DNA from: CAZJQD01 sp964548165 [NCBI: uncultured bacterium] | GTDB lineage: Bacteria > UBA8481 | Length of the DNA: 64,000 bases | Reading direction: 5' to 3' | Assembly (NCBI GenBank): GCA_964548165.1 | Contig: CAZJQD010000005.1 | Coordinates: 29,891 to 93,890, forward strand | Part shown: in pieces, positions 1-8,360 of the stretch | Numbering within the stretch: position 1 is the first letter of the stretch | How the letters are laid out: every line of letters begins with the position of its first letter | Translations under genes and position numbers: made by a program | Notes under the pieces: generated by a model | The model's input: the letters and a program-made list of their open reading frames with translations, nothing else | What the model was told of the DNA's origin: nothing | Databases searched by the model: none

Positions 1-137
1 TGCTCTCACAGCTCGAGGACCTCGAGGTGATCGAGATCTTCCGGCGCATGCCCGAGCGAAACGTTTCTGCCATCCTCGGCGAGATGGATCCGGCGGTCGC
101 GGGCGCCATCATGCGCAAGATGTCCCGGGCCAACTGA
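1..137 (+). CDS. MotE-like / MgtE-N-domain flagellar protein, C-terminal end only (partial)
   Basis: The frame entering the window from the left reads through to a TGA at 135-137, giving about 44 residues. They contain the pattern LEVIEIFRRMPERNVSAILGE followed by MDPAVAGAIMRKM. This is the helical repeat found at the C-terminus of MotE-like proteins (the MgtE intracellular N-domain fold), which act as chaperones for the flagellar stator protein MotC. The N-terminus lies outside the window, so a FliG/MgtE-type relative cannot be excluded. If right, a flagellar operon continues to the left. Confidence 0.6.
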   Translation, partial: LSQLEDLEVIEIFRRMPERNVSAILGEMDPAVAGAIMRKMSRAN

Positions 138-157
138 ATCCCGCGGACGCGCCCCCG

Positions 158-544
158 GTGACGGATGGACCCCTGCGGGGACGCTACACGATCTCCCGCC
201 ATGAGGCGCCGGACGGCGTGCACTGGGACCTCTTCCTCGAGGAGGGCGAGAGGCTTCGGACCTGGCGACTCTCGGCGCCGCCCGAGTCCGGAATGGTCAC
301 GAGCCTTGCCCTTTCCGATCACCGCTTCCTGTACCTGGATTACGACGGCCCTTTGAGCGATGGTCGCGGCACCGTCGCCCGTCATTCATGGGGGCAATAC
401 CGAAGCGAGGGTCATCGCCTGGTCCTGGAGGGCGGCCCCAGCGCGGGAGCCTATCGCTGGCTGGACGGGCGCACGTGCCTCCGGCCCGTAGCCTGTCAAG
501 TGAGCGAAAGTGCCTGTGAAAGCCGGGAAAATAGCGAGTTATAG
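158..544 (+). CDS. Free-standing LigD 3'-phosphoesterase-domain-like protein
   Basis: 128 residues from a GTG start 20 nt after the previous stop. The pattern RYTISRHEAP, VHWDLFLEEG, LRTWRL, then DHRFLYLDYDGPLSDGRG follows the fold signature of the 3'-phosphoesterase domain found at the N-terminus of LigD (H..HWDL.LE..LR.W, then DHR..YLDYEGP). In LigD this domain trims 3' ends during non-homologous end joining. Stand-alone copies of this size are known in several phyla without a proven role. No ligase or Ku gene is next to it here. The last 20 residues (after about 108) do not look like part of the domain. Confidence 0.6.
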   Translation: MTDGPLRGRYTISRHEAPDGVHWDLFLEEGERLRTWRLSAPPESGMVTSLALSDHRFLYLDYDGPLSDGRGTVARHSWGQYRSEGHRLVLEGGPSAGAYRWLDGRTCLRPVACQVSESACESRENSEL

Positions 545-576
545 CTTCCGGACAATCGTGCTTTCGGATTTCACCC

Positions 577-582
577 TATAAT
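577..582 (+). promoter_or_regulatory. -10 box of the riboswitch-controlled transporter transcript
   Basis: A perfect TATAAT lies 9 nt before the first conserved base of the c-di-AMP aptamer, so transcription should start about at the aptamer's 5' edge. No good -35 is visible at 16-18 nt spacing. Confidence 0.55.
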
Positions 583-590
583 CCCCGCTT

Positions 591-731
591 CGCCTAGTCG
601 TCTCCGGATGAGGAGATGAACGGGGGACCCAGGTTATTGGGGCTTACCGGCCCGGGCTCTCCAGGACCCGGATCGGCGGTGACCTTTCGCGCCGAGCCCG
701 TCAGCTAACCTCGTCGGCGTCGAGAAGGACC
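591..731 (+). ncRNA. ydaO/yuaA-class cyclic di-AMP riboswitch
   Basis: The untranslated leader carries the hallmarks of the ydaO aptamer in the right order: CGCCTAGTCG at the 5' strand of P1, GGGGGACCCAGGT near 632, GGGGCTTACC near 649, GAGCCCGTCAGCTAACCTCG around 694-713, and GAGAAGGA at 722-729. In known members the GCCCG(T/A)CAGCTAACC block and the purine-rich AGAAGGA tail are nearly invariant. The class binds two c-di-AMP molecules and normally switches expression off when the ligand is high. The gene directly downstream is a permease of the type this riboswitch usually controls, and a c-di-AMP cyclase lies at 22631-23401. Confidence 0.93.
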
Positions 732-781
732 ACTCCGAAGGGTGGCCCCGCGTGGGTAGGACCCTCGAGGAGTGAAAGCGG

Positions 782-2638
782 ATGAGCGCAGTTCAGAAGG
801 CATCGAGCGAGCAGGCTTCGCATGGCGGGCACGGGCTCAAGCACCTCGGCTGGGTGCTGGTCTTCGCCGTGGTGTATGCCGACATCGGCACCTCGATCTT
901 CTACGTGCCCGGGATCCTCTACCGATCGATCGGTAACCTCGCCACCCTGGCGCAGATCATCACGACGGTGGTCTTCGTCTCCATCGCGCTGAAGTACGTC
1001 GAGATCTGCGACCGGTGTCCGGATGGGGGCGGCGTGGTCTCGGTGGCGCGGCTGGCCTTCTCCAAGTGGACGTTCCTGCCGCTCCTGGGCGGCGCCTTCA
1101 TCACGGTCGACTATCTCCTGACCTCCGCGATCTCGGGCGTCTCCGGGCTCTATTACCTCGCGACCCTCCTGCCCGGCGCCAAGGAGTGGGTGCTCCCGGT
1201 CTCGGCCGCGCTCTTCCTGGGCCTGGCGATCCTGAACATCGTGGGACTCCGGGAGTCGGCGCAGGTCATCGCCTGGCTGGCCGGGATTCAAATCCTCGTC
1301 GCCATTGCCCTGGCCATCGCCGCCGCGCTTCAACTGGAGACGCCGGCGGCCTGGAAGGGGCTGGTGATGCACGTGGTGAAACCCGAGGGGGAGCTGACCT
1401 CGTGGCGACTCCTCAGCGGCTACGCCGCGACCTGGCTCGCATACTCCGGGCTCGAATCCGCGTCGCAAATTTCGGGCGCGATGCAGGCGCCGGTGAGGCG
1501 CACGGCGATGAAGGCGATGATCCTGGTGATCGTCTTCGTCGCCGTGCTGACGCCCATCCTGACGGCGTTCACGCTCTACCTTCTCCCTCCCGAGCTCAAG
1601 CTGGGCGATCCCGAGGCCTTGCTCTCCGCGCTCGCGTTCCGCACCGGCGGTCCCTTTCTCGGCGTCGCCACCGTGCTGGCCGCGTCCGCGCTCCTGTTCA
1701 TGGCCTGCAACACGGCCCTGGTGGGCAACTATCACGTGAATTATCGCCTGGCCGAGCTGGGGTTCCTGCCCGGGTGGCTGCGCAAGCGTCACCTCAAGTT
1801 CGGCACGCCTCACATCTCGATCCTGCTCTCGGCGCTCATTCCCCTGGTCATCCTTCTCTTCGCGCGCGGGTCGATCCACATCCTGGGCGACCTGTACGCG
1901 TTCGGCCTCCTGGGAACGCTCTCCATCTCGTCGCTCTCGATCGATCTCCTGCGGTGGCGCGATGGGCGGCGCGACCTGGGATTCTGGTGGGGCGCATTCA
2001 CGACGGTCGGTCTCCTGGCGGCGTGGATCATCAACATGGTCAACAAGCCCATGGCCCTGCTCTTTGGCGCCCTCATCACCCTCGTGATGCTGGCGAGCGG
2101 ATTGAAGAAGCGTTCGGCCGTCGAGGCCGAGGCGGCGGAGGATTTCGAGGAGGCCGAGCACGAGGCCGCGGACACGCCGGAGGCCGAGAGCCTCCTGACG
2201 CTGGAGGAGGCGGAGGAGGCCAGCGGCGTGGAGGCCGCTACCCACCTCATCTCCCTCCGGTATCTCAACTCCAAGCTCCTGAAGACGGCCGCGGGGAGCG
2301 CGCGCGGCGAACGGCAGAAAAATGTCTACGTCGTCTACGTCGACGAGGCGCCCGGGCTTTACACGCCCCTCGATATTCGACCCTCCCAGGAGGCCGTGCG
2401 CGTGCTCAACGAGGCCGTGCGCTTCCTGGCCGACGAGGGCGTCACCGCGATCCCGATCTGGCGGCTCGCGGAGGACGCGGGTCGCGCTGTCGCCGATGCC
2501 GCAACACGGCTCAGGGTCACGAGCGTCTTCGTCGGTTCCTCGAAGCGGACCTTCTTCTGGCGCATGCTCCGCGGCCGCCTGCTCCAGCGCCTCGCGTCTC
2601 TCCTGCCCGAGAACTGCAACCTCATCGTCGTCGGTTAG
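782..2638 (+). CDS. APC-superfamily (KimA-like) potassium permease with C-terminal Usp-like domain
   Basis: 618 residues, ATG preceded by GAGGAG about 8 nt upstream. Residues about 20-440 form some twelve hydrophobic helices, beginning WVLVFAVVYADIGTSIFYVPG, which resembles the substrate-site helix 1 of APC/KUP/KimA permeases. An acidic, Glu/Ala-rich linker follows (about 450-490). The last about 105 residues (NVYVVYVDEAPG to NLIVVG) look like a universal-stress-protein fold, a cytosolic sensor often attached to such transporters. Known KimA proteins import potassium and are inhibited by c-di-AMP. The c-di-AMP riboswitch just upstream makes potassium the most likely substrate; an amino-acid substrate is the alternative. 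Confidence 0.82.
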   Translation: MSAVQKASSEQASHGGHGLKHLGWVLVFAVVYADIGTSIFYVPGILYRSIGNLATLAQIITTVVFVSIALKYVEICDRCPDGGGVVSVARLAFSKWTFLPLLGGAFITVDYLLTSAISGVSGLYYLATLLPGAKEWVLPVSAALFLGLAILNIVGLRESAQVIAWLAGIQILVAIALAIAAALQLETPAAWKGLVMHVVKPEGELTSWRLLSGYAATWLAYSGLESASQISGAMQAPVRRTAMKAMILVIVFVAVLTPILTAFTLYLLPPELKLGDPEALLSALAFRTGGPFLGVATVLAASALLFMACNTALVGNYHVNYRLAELGFLPGWLRKRHLKFGTPHISILLSALIPLVILLFARGSIHILGDLYAFGLLGTLSISSLSIDLLRWRDGRRDLGFWWGAFTTVGLLAAWIINMVNKPMALLFGALITLVMLASGLKKRSAVEAEAAEDFEEAEHEAADTPEAESLLTLEEAEEASGVEAATHLISLRYLNSKLLKTAAGSARGERQKNVYVVYVDEAPGLYTPLDIRPSQEAVRVLNEAVRFLADEGVTAIPIWRLAEDAGRAVADAATRLRVTSVFVGSSKRTFFWRMLRGRLLQRLASLLPENCNLIVVG

Positions 2639-2644
2639 TTTGCC

Positions 2645-2807
2645 GGATTCACGCCAGGGAACCGCGGAGACACGGAGACACGGAAAAGAGGAGCGCGGAG
2701 TCGAGGCCCTCGATCATCGATCGCGCATTCTCGCAGGAGGAATCGTGTCCTCGCCGGAATCTACCATGGACTTCGCCATGCCTCGGTGCCTCTCGTGGTT
2801 GGCTTCG
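2645..2807. repeat. Dispersed large-hairpin repeat, family 1, copy A
   Basis: Between two convergent genes. The left arm (from 2660, AACCGCGGAGACACGGAGAC) is imperfectly complementary to the right arm (2781-2800, CCTCGGTGCCTCTCGTGGTT). Related to the copies at 9145, 47236 and 53931, but the most degenerate. Confidence 0.5.
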
Positions 2808-4202
2808 TCAAGTTCCGGGTGAGCTTCGTCTCGCGAGGGCGATGAAGGTGGCTGCGAGGAGAAGGAAGGCGAGCACGGCGGCGGGGGAGGGACCGAAGAC
2901 GTTGACATACCAGAGATCGAGTTCGCCGGTGGCCGCGAGGTAGCGCCAGTGGCCCAGGGCGGCCGAGTGCCCGAACGACCATAACGTCGACGCCTGGCGT
3001 TCGTTGGCCCAGGCGATGTAGTGCATGAAGTCGACGATGAGCCCGCCGAGCTGCATGAGAAATCCCAGGACGATGACGGTCGCCGCGGCGATGCGACCCG
3101 CGCGGCGAGGGCTCAAGGCCCGGAGGGCGAAAGGCGCACCCAGCATCAGGAGGGGCAGGAGCGCGACCAGCCGCCTCGGCCCGTAGGACCATCCTCCCAT
3201 CCACGAGTGCCAGAGCGCGTGGAGGATGATCATGGGGACGACGGCGAGGAGCGCGAGGCCTGCCGCGCGCGCGTGCGCTCCCCTCATCGACCACCAGCCC
3301 ATGAGCCCGAGGAGGATCGGCGGGCAGTACCAGAGCACGCCCTTGCCGGGGGAAAGGATGAGGCCGTAGAGGCCCGTGACGAGGGGCGTGGAGAAGGTGT
3401 CGTAGGGATCGTGGCCGAGCTGGCCCTGGTCCAGCGGGTTGCCGAAGCGCATGGCGTTATAGCCGAGCATGAAGAGCCCGGCGACGGCGAGCGGGAGGGC
3501 GAGGCGCGGCCATTGCCTGGGCGGCGTGAAGAGGAAGAAGGCGGGAATCGCCACCACGTATTCGGCTCGCGTAAGGGCGGCCAGGGCCAGGGCGAGACCG
3601 CAGGCGAGCGGTTCCCTTCTGAGCGCGGATCGAAAGGCGGCGAGCAGAGCCACGGCGACCAGGGGGTCGTTGAAGAGCGCGCGGCCGTACGCGGCGACGG
3701 GCGTGGCACAGGTCAGGACCAGGGCACCGATCGATGCGTCGCGCTGGCGCGCACCCAGCTGGAGCGCGGTCAGGGCGAAGAGCGGAGCCAGGAGGGCGAT
3801 GAGCACGGGGTTCGCGAGACAGGACGCGATGATCGCGGCCTCGGGTCCGAAAGGGCGTCCGGCCGCGTAGAAGGGGGCCAGGACGAGGGTCATGCCGAAT
3901 CCGAACTTGGAGTAGAGGCGGCCATCGCGCCCGGGACGGGCAAAGTCCCGGGCCTCGGGCGAATCCGGAACACTCAGCTCGCCCCGCTCGACGATGGCGC
4001 GCGCCGTCTCGATGTGAATGACATCGTCCCACGAATAGAGGCGGCCGGAGAACCAGGTGAGCTGGAAGATGAGGGCCGCCAGGAAGAGCAGGACGCCCAG
4101 GGTGCGAACGGGCGCGCCCGGAACGGACGCGCCCGGGACGGACGCGTCCGAGTCAGGCCTACCCGCGTAGGCCCGCGCGGGTGTGGCGTCCCCGGCGCTC
4201 AC
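2808..4202 (-). CDS. GT-C-fold membrane glycosyltransferase (ArnT/PMT family 39-like)
   Basis: 464 residues. The GTG at 4202 overlaps the cobO stop as GTGA, so the two are translationally coupled; longer readings upstream run into cobO and are false. A helix at about 30-45 is followed by a loop with LYSWDDVIHIETARAIVERG and, later, GRLYSKFGFGMTLVLAPFYA. This layout (acidic loop 1, then [KR]YG.G..L) is typical of lipid-phosphate-sugar-dependent GT-C enzymes. About ten further helices follow. The likely role is transfer of a sugar from a lipid carrier to a cell-envelope acceptor. The exact substrate cannot be told. Confidence 0.7.
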   Translation of the reverse strand: MSAGDATPARAYAGRPDSDASVPGASVPGAPVRTLGVLLFLAALIFQLTWFSGRLYSWDDVIHIETARAIVERGELSVPDSPEARDFARPGRDGRLYSKFGFGMTLVLAPFYAAGRPFGPEAAIIASCLANPVLIALLAPLFALTALQLGARQRDASIGALVLTCATPVAAYGRALFNDPLVAVALLAAFRSALRREPLACGLALALAALTRAEYVVAIPAFFLFTPPRQWPRLALPLAVAGLFMLGYNAMRFGNPLDQGQLGHDPYDTFSTPLVTGLYGLILSPGKGVLWYCPPILLGLMGWWSMRGAHARAAGLALLAVVPMIILHALWHSWMGGWSYGPRRLVALLPLLMLGAPFALRALSPRRAGRIAAATVIVLGFLMQLGGLIVDFMHYIAWANERQASTLWSFGHSAALGHWRYLAATGELDLWYVNVFGPSPAAVLAFLLLAATFIALARRSSPGT

Positions 4203-4762
4203 AACTCGATGCCGACCGCCGCCCTGATGCCCTGCTGGAAGGCGTGCTTGACCTCCCGCATCTCGGTCACCGTATCGGCGGCCTCGATGAAGGCGGCGGG
4301 CGCGTCGCGGCCGGTGAGAACGACGTGCTGGTGGGAAGGACGCTCCCGGATCGCGGCGAGCACATCGTCCAGAACCAACCAACCGTAGTTCACCGGGTAG
4401 GTGATCTCGTCGAGGATCACGACGTCGTACGAGGGATCCGCGAGCTTTTCCCGGCATCGCGCCCAGCAGGTCTCCGCAAGCGCGCGGTCCTTCTCGAGGT
4501 CTTCGGAGAGCCAGGTGAAGCCGTCGCCCAGCTGGATGATCTCGAGTCCCTCCATGCGAGCCGCCGCCCGGTGCTCGCCGTACTTCATATCGCTGGCCTT
4601 GATGAAGGAGAGCATGACGCCCTTCATGCCGTGGCCCCAGGTGCGCATGAGGATGCCGAGCGCGGCGGACGTCTTGCCCTTGCCGTTCCCGGTGAAGACC
4701 AGGATCAGCCCTCGCCGCGTCCGCGCGGGCACGCGGGGCTTCTTCTCGATCGCCTGGTCCAT
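4199..4762 (-). CDS. cobO: Cob(I)yrinic acid a,c-diamide adenosyltransferase
   Basis: 187 residues, the usual length for CobO/BtuR. It has the P-loop GNGKGKTSAALG near residues 24-35, then LMRTWGHGMKG, FIKASDMKYGE, the Walker-B-like DVVILDEITYPVNYGWL and VVLTGRDAP. All are diagnostic for the ATP:corrinoid adenosyltransferase of the CobA/CobO family, which moves an adenosyl group from ATP to Co(I) corrinoid in the cytosol. It is first in a two-gene operon with the glycosyltransferase, which has no obvious link to B12. No other cob genes are near, which fits corrinoid salvage. The MMACHC-like gene at 11923-12663 may work in the same process. Confidence 0.92.
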   Translation of the reverse strand: MDQAIEKKPRVPARTRRGLILVFTGNGKGKTSAALGILMRTWGHGMKGVMLSFIKASDMKYGEHRAAARMEGLEIIQLGDGFTWLSEDLEKDRALAETCWARCREKLADPSYDVVILDEITYPVNYGWLVLDDVLAAIRERPSHQHVVLTGRDAPAAFIEAADTVTEMREVKHAFQQGIRAAVGIEL

Positions 4763-4771
4763 GGAGCATCG

Positions 4772-4777
4772 ATCTTA
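4772..4777 (-). promoter_or_regulatory. Putative -10 box of cobO
   Basis: On the minus strand this reads TAAGAT and ends 9 nt before the cobO ATG. That predicts a start of transcription within 1-3 nt of the start codon. The -35 is weak. Confidence 0.4.
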
Positions 4778-4884
4778 TCAACCTTGCATGTTTCCTGCAC
4801 ATGGAAGATAGTTCGCCGGGCACGGGACAGCGGTTCCGGCCGGCACCTCGGGAACGCGTCCCATCGGACGGGGAGGAACCCACT

Positions 4885-7014
4885 GTGAAGTTTCGTCGCA
4901 CCGCCGTCATCGGCCTTTCCCTGGCGCTCCTGGCGCTGCTCGGCGGCCGCGTTGCCGCGGAGCCCGGCGCCGCCGTCACCGCGAGCTTCCTGACCCCCGA
5001 TGATGCCCGCCCTCTCGCCGTGGTCTTCACGTCCGCGCACGATGCCGCCGCCGCGGACCTGGCCGGCGCTCCAACCCGCGAACCGGCACTCGCCGATCTC
5101 CTCTACTCCCGGTTTGCTCCCGTGCCTTTCCGCTACGTGCCCCTCGTGCCCGCCGCCCTGCGGTCTCAGGTCAACACGTATCGGCCCCTGCGAACCGGCG
5201 CCCTGCGCGCCGGGACCATGGAGTCCGCGCGGCATGTTCTCGTGATCAGCGTGGAGGAATTCCCCGAGGTCGCGGCGGCCTACGACGTCACCGGCCTCCC
5301 GGCGTTCCTCGTGATTGGCGCCTCGGGAGACGTGGTCGCCCGACACGAAGGCGTCCTCTCGCCGACCGAGTGGCTCTCGTTTCTTGCCTCCGCTTCGTCC
5401 TCTTCTCCTGCCGCCGAGGTTGCGCCGCTGGTGACCCCCATGACCGTCACGGCGGCGGAAATTCCCCAGGTCGCGCCGCAAGCCGCGACGCCTCCGATCC
5501 CGGTCGCGAACCTCGTCACGATCCCGTGGACGGGCACCGCCCCAGCGACGCCCGTGGAGCCCCCGGTGGTCATGGCCGCGGCCGCGCCGAGCAGCGAGGT
5601 TGCGCCGGCCACGACGGTCTCGCCGTCCACGGCAACGGCGACCGGCGCGCCGGGTAACGAGTTTCCCCGGGACACCGATCGCGCCGTGACCCGCGGAAGT
5701 TTCCGCCGGGACCGTCCCTCCCAGCGTATCCTGGAGCGCACGTTTCCCAGGGCCGGTCTCTGGACCATCGGTCTCAGGACGACGCGCGGGGAAGGCGATC
5801 TCGACGTCGAGGTCCTGGGTCCCGAGGACCAGAAGATCGAGATCTCCGAGGCCGCGTCCGGTGACGAGAAGATCGAGCTCGCGGTGCTGCCCGGCGTCGT
5901 CTACAAGGTGAGAGTCTTCTCGTTCCGCGAGGTCGAACAGACGCTCTCGTGGCGGCTGACCGAGCGCATCCAGGTCCTGGACGCCGATCGCCTGGCGCCC
6001 GGTGTCGACGGCGAAGTGATCGAAGAAGGAGCCACCCGGAACGTCGTGGTCGCTCCCGGGCGGCCGACCTGGCTGAGGTTCCTGCCCGCGCGGCAAGGGC
6101 GCTATCGGTTCTCGCTGGCCGGAAACGCCGCGGGCGTGGAGGCCGTCGCCGTGAACTCGCAGGGCCAGGTTCTCGGCAGGCTCGACCAGGGCGGCCTCAT
6201 TGTGGCGCCCGTCGACCAGAAGCGCGTGCACGTTCGGCTCTCGGTCGCCTCGGGATCGTCCCGGTCCGTCGAGGTCGGCGTCGCGCAGTACGCGGCCGTG
6301 GATCCGGGCGCGGTTCGTGGCGAGGTGGCCCCTGGTCGCAATGCCTCGGGTACGGTGGGCGGTGGCTCGGGAGACGAGATGCATTTCCGCCTTCGCGTTC
6401 CCGCGAATGGATCCTATGACATCGCCCTGCGCGGGACGGGCACGACGAGCGCCGATATCGACCTCGAGCTCCTGAAGGGCACTGGCGAGATGCTGGAACG
6501 CTCCGAGGGTCCCGCGGCGACGGAGACGATTCGCCACGAGCTCCGCGCCGGGGAGGACTACTTCGTGCGCGTTTACGCGTATCGCGCGGAGGCTCCTGTC
6601 AGCTTCCAGGTCAGCGTGGCGACCGCCACGGGTCCTGCTCCAGGCCCCGGCCCGCGGCCCGATCAACCGGGGCCCTCCGCGGAGGAGATTCGTCCCCCGG
6701 CCAATACGCCCGTCCTGCCGCCGGCGCGGCGCCAGGCGGATTCCGTGACTGCGGGACAGAGCCGGTGGTTCAAGATTTCGCCTGCCGCCGACGGTCTGAT
6801 CGCGATCTTCCTCGATGGCGGCGACGTGGACCAGGATATCGACCTGGCGGTCCACAAGGCCGACGGGGAGCGCATCGAGGTGTCGCAGACCGAATCGGCG
6901 CGCGAAGCGCTTCTCATCAAGGTGCGCGCCGGAGAACCCGTGTTCCTGCGCGTCTTCACCTACGGCGCGTCCAGCGGAGCGGGCTTCCGCATCTGGTACC
7001 AGGTCATCGACTGA
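4885..7014 (+). CDS. Secreted protein: thioredoxin-like domain fused to PPC-like beta-sandwich repeats
   Basis: 709 residues from GTG 4885, chosen because GGGAGG sits 8 nt upstream and a classic signal peptide follows at once (KFRRTAVIGLSLALLALLGG...RVAA). Residues about 30-170 resemble a thioredoxin fold (LAVVFTSAHDAAA, YDVTGLPAFLVIG) but lack a CxxC pair, so it is not a redox enzyme. An Ala/Pro/Thr/Val-rich linker spans about 170-265. Four repeated modules follow, each with a D-x-D-x-x(V/L) strand and an ending like YKVRVFSF, YFVRVYAY or VFLRVFTY. These are the pre-peptidase C-terminal (PPC) fold, usually an adhesion or carrier module of exported proteins. Function unknown. Confidence 0.65.
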   Translation: MKFRRTAVIGLSLALLALLGGRVAAEPGAAVTASFLTPDDARPLAVVFTSAHDAAAADLAGAPTREPALADLLYSRFAPVPFRYVPLVPAALRSQVNTYRPLRTGALRAGTMESARHVLVISVEEFPEVAAAYDVTGLPAFLVIGASGDVVARHEGVLSPTEWLSFLASASSSSPAAEVAPLVTPMTVTAAEIPQVAPQAATPPIPVANLVTIPWTGTAPATPVEPPVVMAAAAPSSEVAPATTVSPSTATATGAPGNEFPRDTDRAVTRGSFRRDRPSQRILERTFPRAGLWTIGLRTTRGEGDLDVEVLGPEDQKIEISEAASGDEKIELAVLPGVVYKVRVFSFREVEQTLSWRLTERIQVLDADRLAPGVDGEVIEEGATRNVVVAPGRPTWLRFLPARQGRYRFSLAGNAAGVEAVAVNSQGQVLGRLDQGGLIVAPVDQKRVHVRLSVASGSSRSVEVGVAQYAAVDPGAVRGEVAPGRNASGTVGGGSGDEMHFRLRVPANGSYDIALRGTGTTSADIDLELLKGTGEMLERSEGPAATETIRHELRAGEDYFVRVYAYRAEAPVSFQVSVATATGPAPGPGPRPDQPGPSAEEIRPPANTPVLPPARRQADSVTAGQSRWFKISPAADGLIAIFLDGGDVDQDIDLAVHKADGERIEVSQTESAREALLIKVRAGEPVFLRVFTYGASSGAGFRIWYQVID

Positions 7015-7022
7015 CCCGCTTG

Positions 7023-8132
7023 ATGCGTCGTCCCGTGAAGAGGACCCTTGTCGCGTTCGCCTGGTTCCTCGTTCTTGGCACGCTTTCCTGCGCCCGCCCG
7101 CAGGCCGGCCAGGTGATCGCGCACTGGGACCACGTGGCCTCGGGCGTGGAACATGCCCAGCCGGTGGGCGACGGCTTCCTCCTCGTCCGCCGCACCGCGC
7201 TTCGCAACGTCTTCGAGTGGTTCCGCCCGGACGGGACGATCGCCTGGAGATTCTTCAACGATCGACCCGTGACGAAGCTCTACGTCTCCGGGACCACCGT
7301 CTGGTTCATCGACGAGCAGTCGCCGGGCATCGGCCATGTCTGGAAGACCGAGCTCTCCGCGGCCGCCCCGGGACAGCCGCCGACGCCGGGAACCGCGGAG
7401 CGGGTGAGCGAGCGCGGCAACTGGACCGATCTCGTGAAGCTTGCCGACGGTCGCCTGCTGGGATTCGAGTCGCTGTTTCTCTCCCGCGATGTCGCGCCGT
7501 CCGCGGTCAAGGTGTGGGACCTGGCGAATCATCGCCCCTGGTGGCAGGACAACTTCTCGTATCACTACCCCGTGGAGGCTCGGACTCTTCTCGTGGTCTC
7601 GCCGATCGATCGCCGCGTCCGGTCCCTGGCGGCGGCGGGCGTGACGGAGGTCGGGCAGGTCAACAGCCTGGAGTTCCCGCCGCTGGCCCGCCCGGACGGC
7701 CTGTGGACGGCCTGGTTCGGCCCCCATGCCGCGGGTTCCGCGCTCTTCCTGGCCGACGAGGCCGGTTTCGCGCGCCTCCTGCGAGCGCCCTACGGCGAGC
7801 GGGCGATGACGTGGCTGGGCGCCGATCTTCTCGTGGCCGAGCGTGACGAGTTGAATGGCCGCTGGACGCTGTCTCGGCTCTCCGTCCCGGACGGCCTGGT
7901 GAAGGGAACCATTCCCGTGCCCGACGGGATCACGCCCTCGAAGATCCTCGCGTCCCCGTCGGGAGACTTCGTCGGCCTGCCGTCCGGCACGGGCTCCCTT
8001 CTCCTGCGCCTCTCCGATCACTTCATCCAGGACTTCCCCGGGGTGCCGCTCACCGCCTGGCGATTCTCTCCTGACGGCAGGAGGCTGTACCTGGCCCAGC
8101 GAGACACCCTCCAGGTCGTCGACCTGAAGTAG
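7023..8132 (+). CDS. Exported protein, possible lipoprotein with propeller-like repeats
   Basis: 369 residues from ATG 7023, 8 nt after the previous stop, so probably cotranscribed with the PPC protein. An N-terminal membrane segment (TLVAFAWFLVLGTLSCARP) ends in a cysteine that could be lipidated, though the lipobox (TLSC) is not ideal. The rest has repeated blocks such as WFRPDGTIAWRFF, LPDGLVKG..VPDGI and AWRFSPDGRRLYLAQ, which look like blades of a WD40/YVTN-type beta-propeller. No catalytic motif is visible. Confidence 0.55.
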   Translation: MRRPVKRTLVAFAWFLVLGTLSCARPQAGQVIAHWDHVASGVEHAQPVGDGFLLVRRTALRNVFEWFRPDGTIAWRFFNDRPVTKLYVSGTTVWFIDEQSPGIGHVWKTELSAAAPGQPPTPGTAERVSERGNWTDLVKLADGRLLGFESLFLSRDVAPSAVKVWDLANHRPWWQDNFSYHYPVEARTLLVVSPIDRRVRSLAAAGVTEVGQVNSLEFPPLARPDGLWTAWFGPHAAGSALFLADEAGFARLLRAPYGERAMTWLGADLLVAERDELNGRWTLSRLSVPDGLVKGTIPVPDGITPSKILASPSGDFVGLPSGTGSLLLRLSDHFIQDFPGVPLTAWRFSPDGRRLYLAQRDTLQVVDLK

Positions 8133-8210
8133 CAACGTCGCGCCCTGGCGTCGATCTCCTGCCGGTAAAGATCAGGGCGCGCCGATCTGTCGGCGTAGCT
8201 CCGGTCTGGC

Positions 8211-8216
8211 TATACT
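8211..8216 (+). promoter_or_regulatory. -10 box of the tRNA-Lys gene
   Basis: TATACT 18 nt before the tRNA, with a CTGTCG-like -35 at 8187-8192. The pair resembles the other promoters in the window (TTGTCx with TATAAT or TATACT). Confidence 0.55.
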
Positions 8217-8234
8217 CGTCGCGTCCTGTCACCC

Positions 8235-8306
8235 GAGGCGGTAACTCAATGGTAGAGTGCCGGCCTTTTAAGCCGTGAGTTGAGGGTTCGAGTCCCTCCC
8301 GCCTCA
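8235..8306 (+). tRNA. tRNA-Lys (anticodon TTT)
   Basis: 72 nt fold as a cloverleaf. The acceptor stem is GAGGCGG paired with CCGCCTC (8299-8305) with discriminator A8306. The D stem is ACTC/GAGT, the anticodon loop CTTTTAA has TTT at 8267-8269, and the T arm contains GGGTTCGAGTCCC. The CCA end is not encoded. Confidence 0.95.
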
Positions 8307-8360
8307 GGGGTGATGACCAGCGGTGGGGGACTCCGCGAGGATGGATCGAGGAAGGCACGG

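Noticed and set aside
701-2943. Long open frames (minus 701-2245, plus 1015-2943) over the permease
   Set aside because: Arg/Gly-rich shadows of the transporter reading frame, with no domains and no ribosome site.
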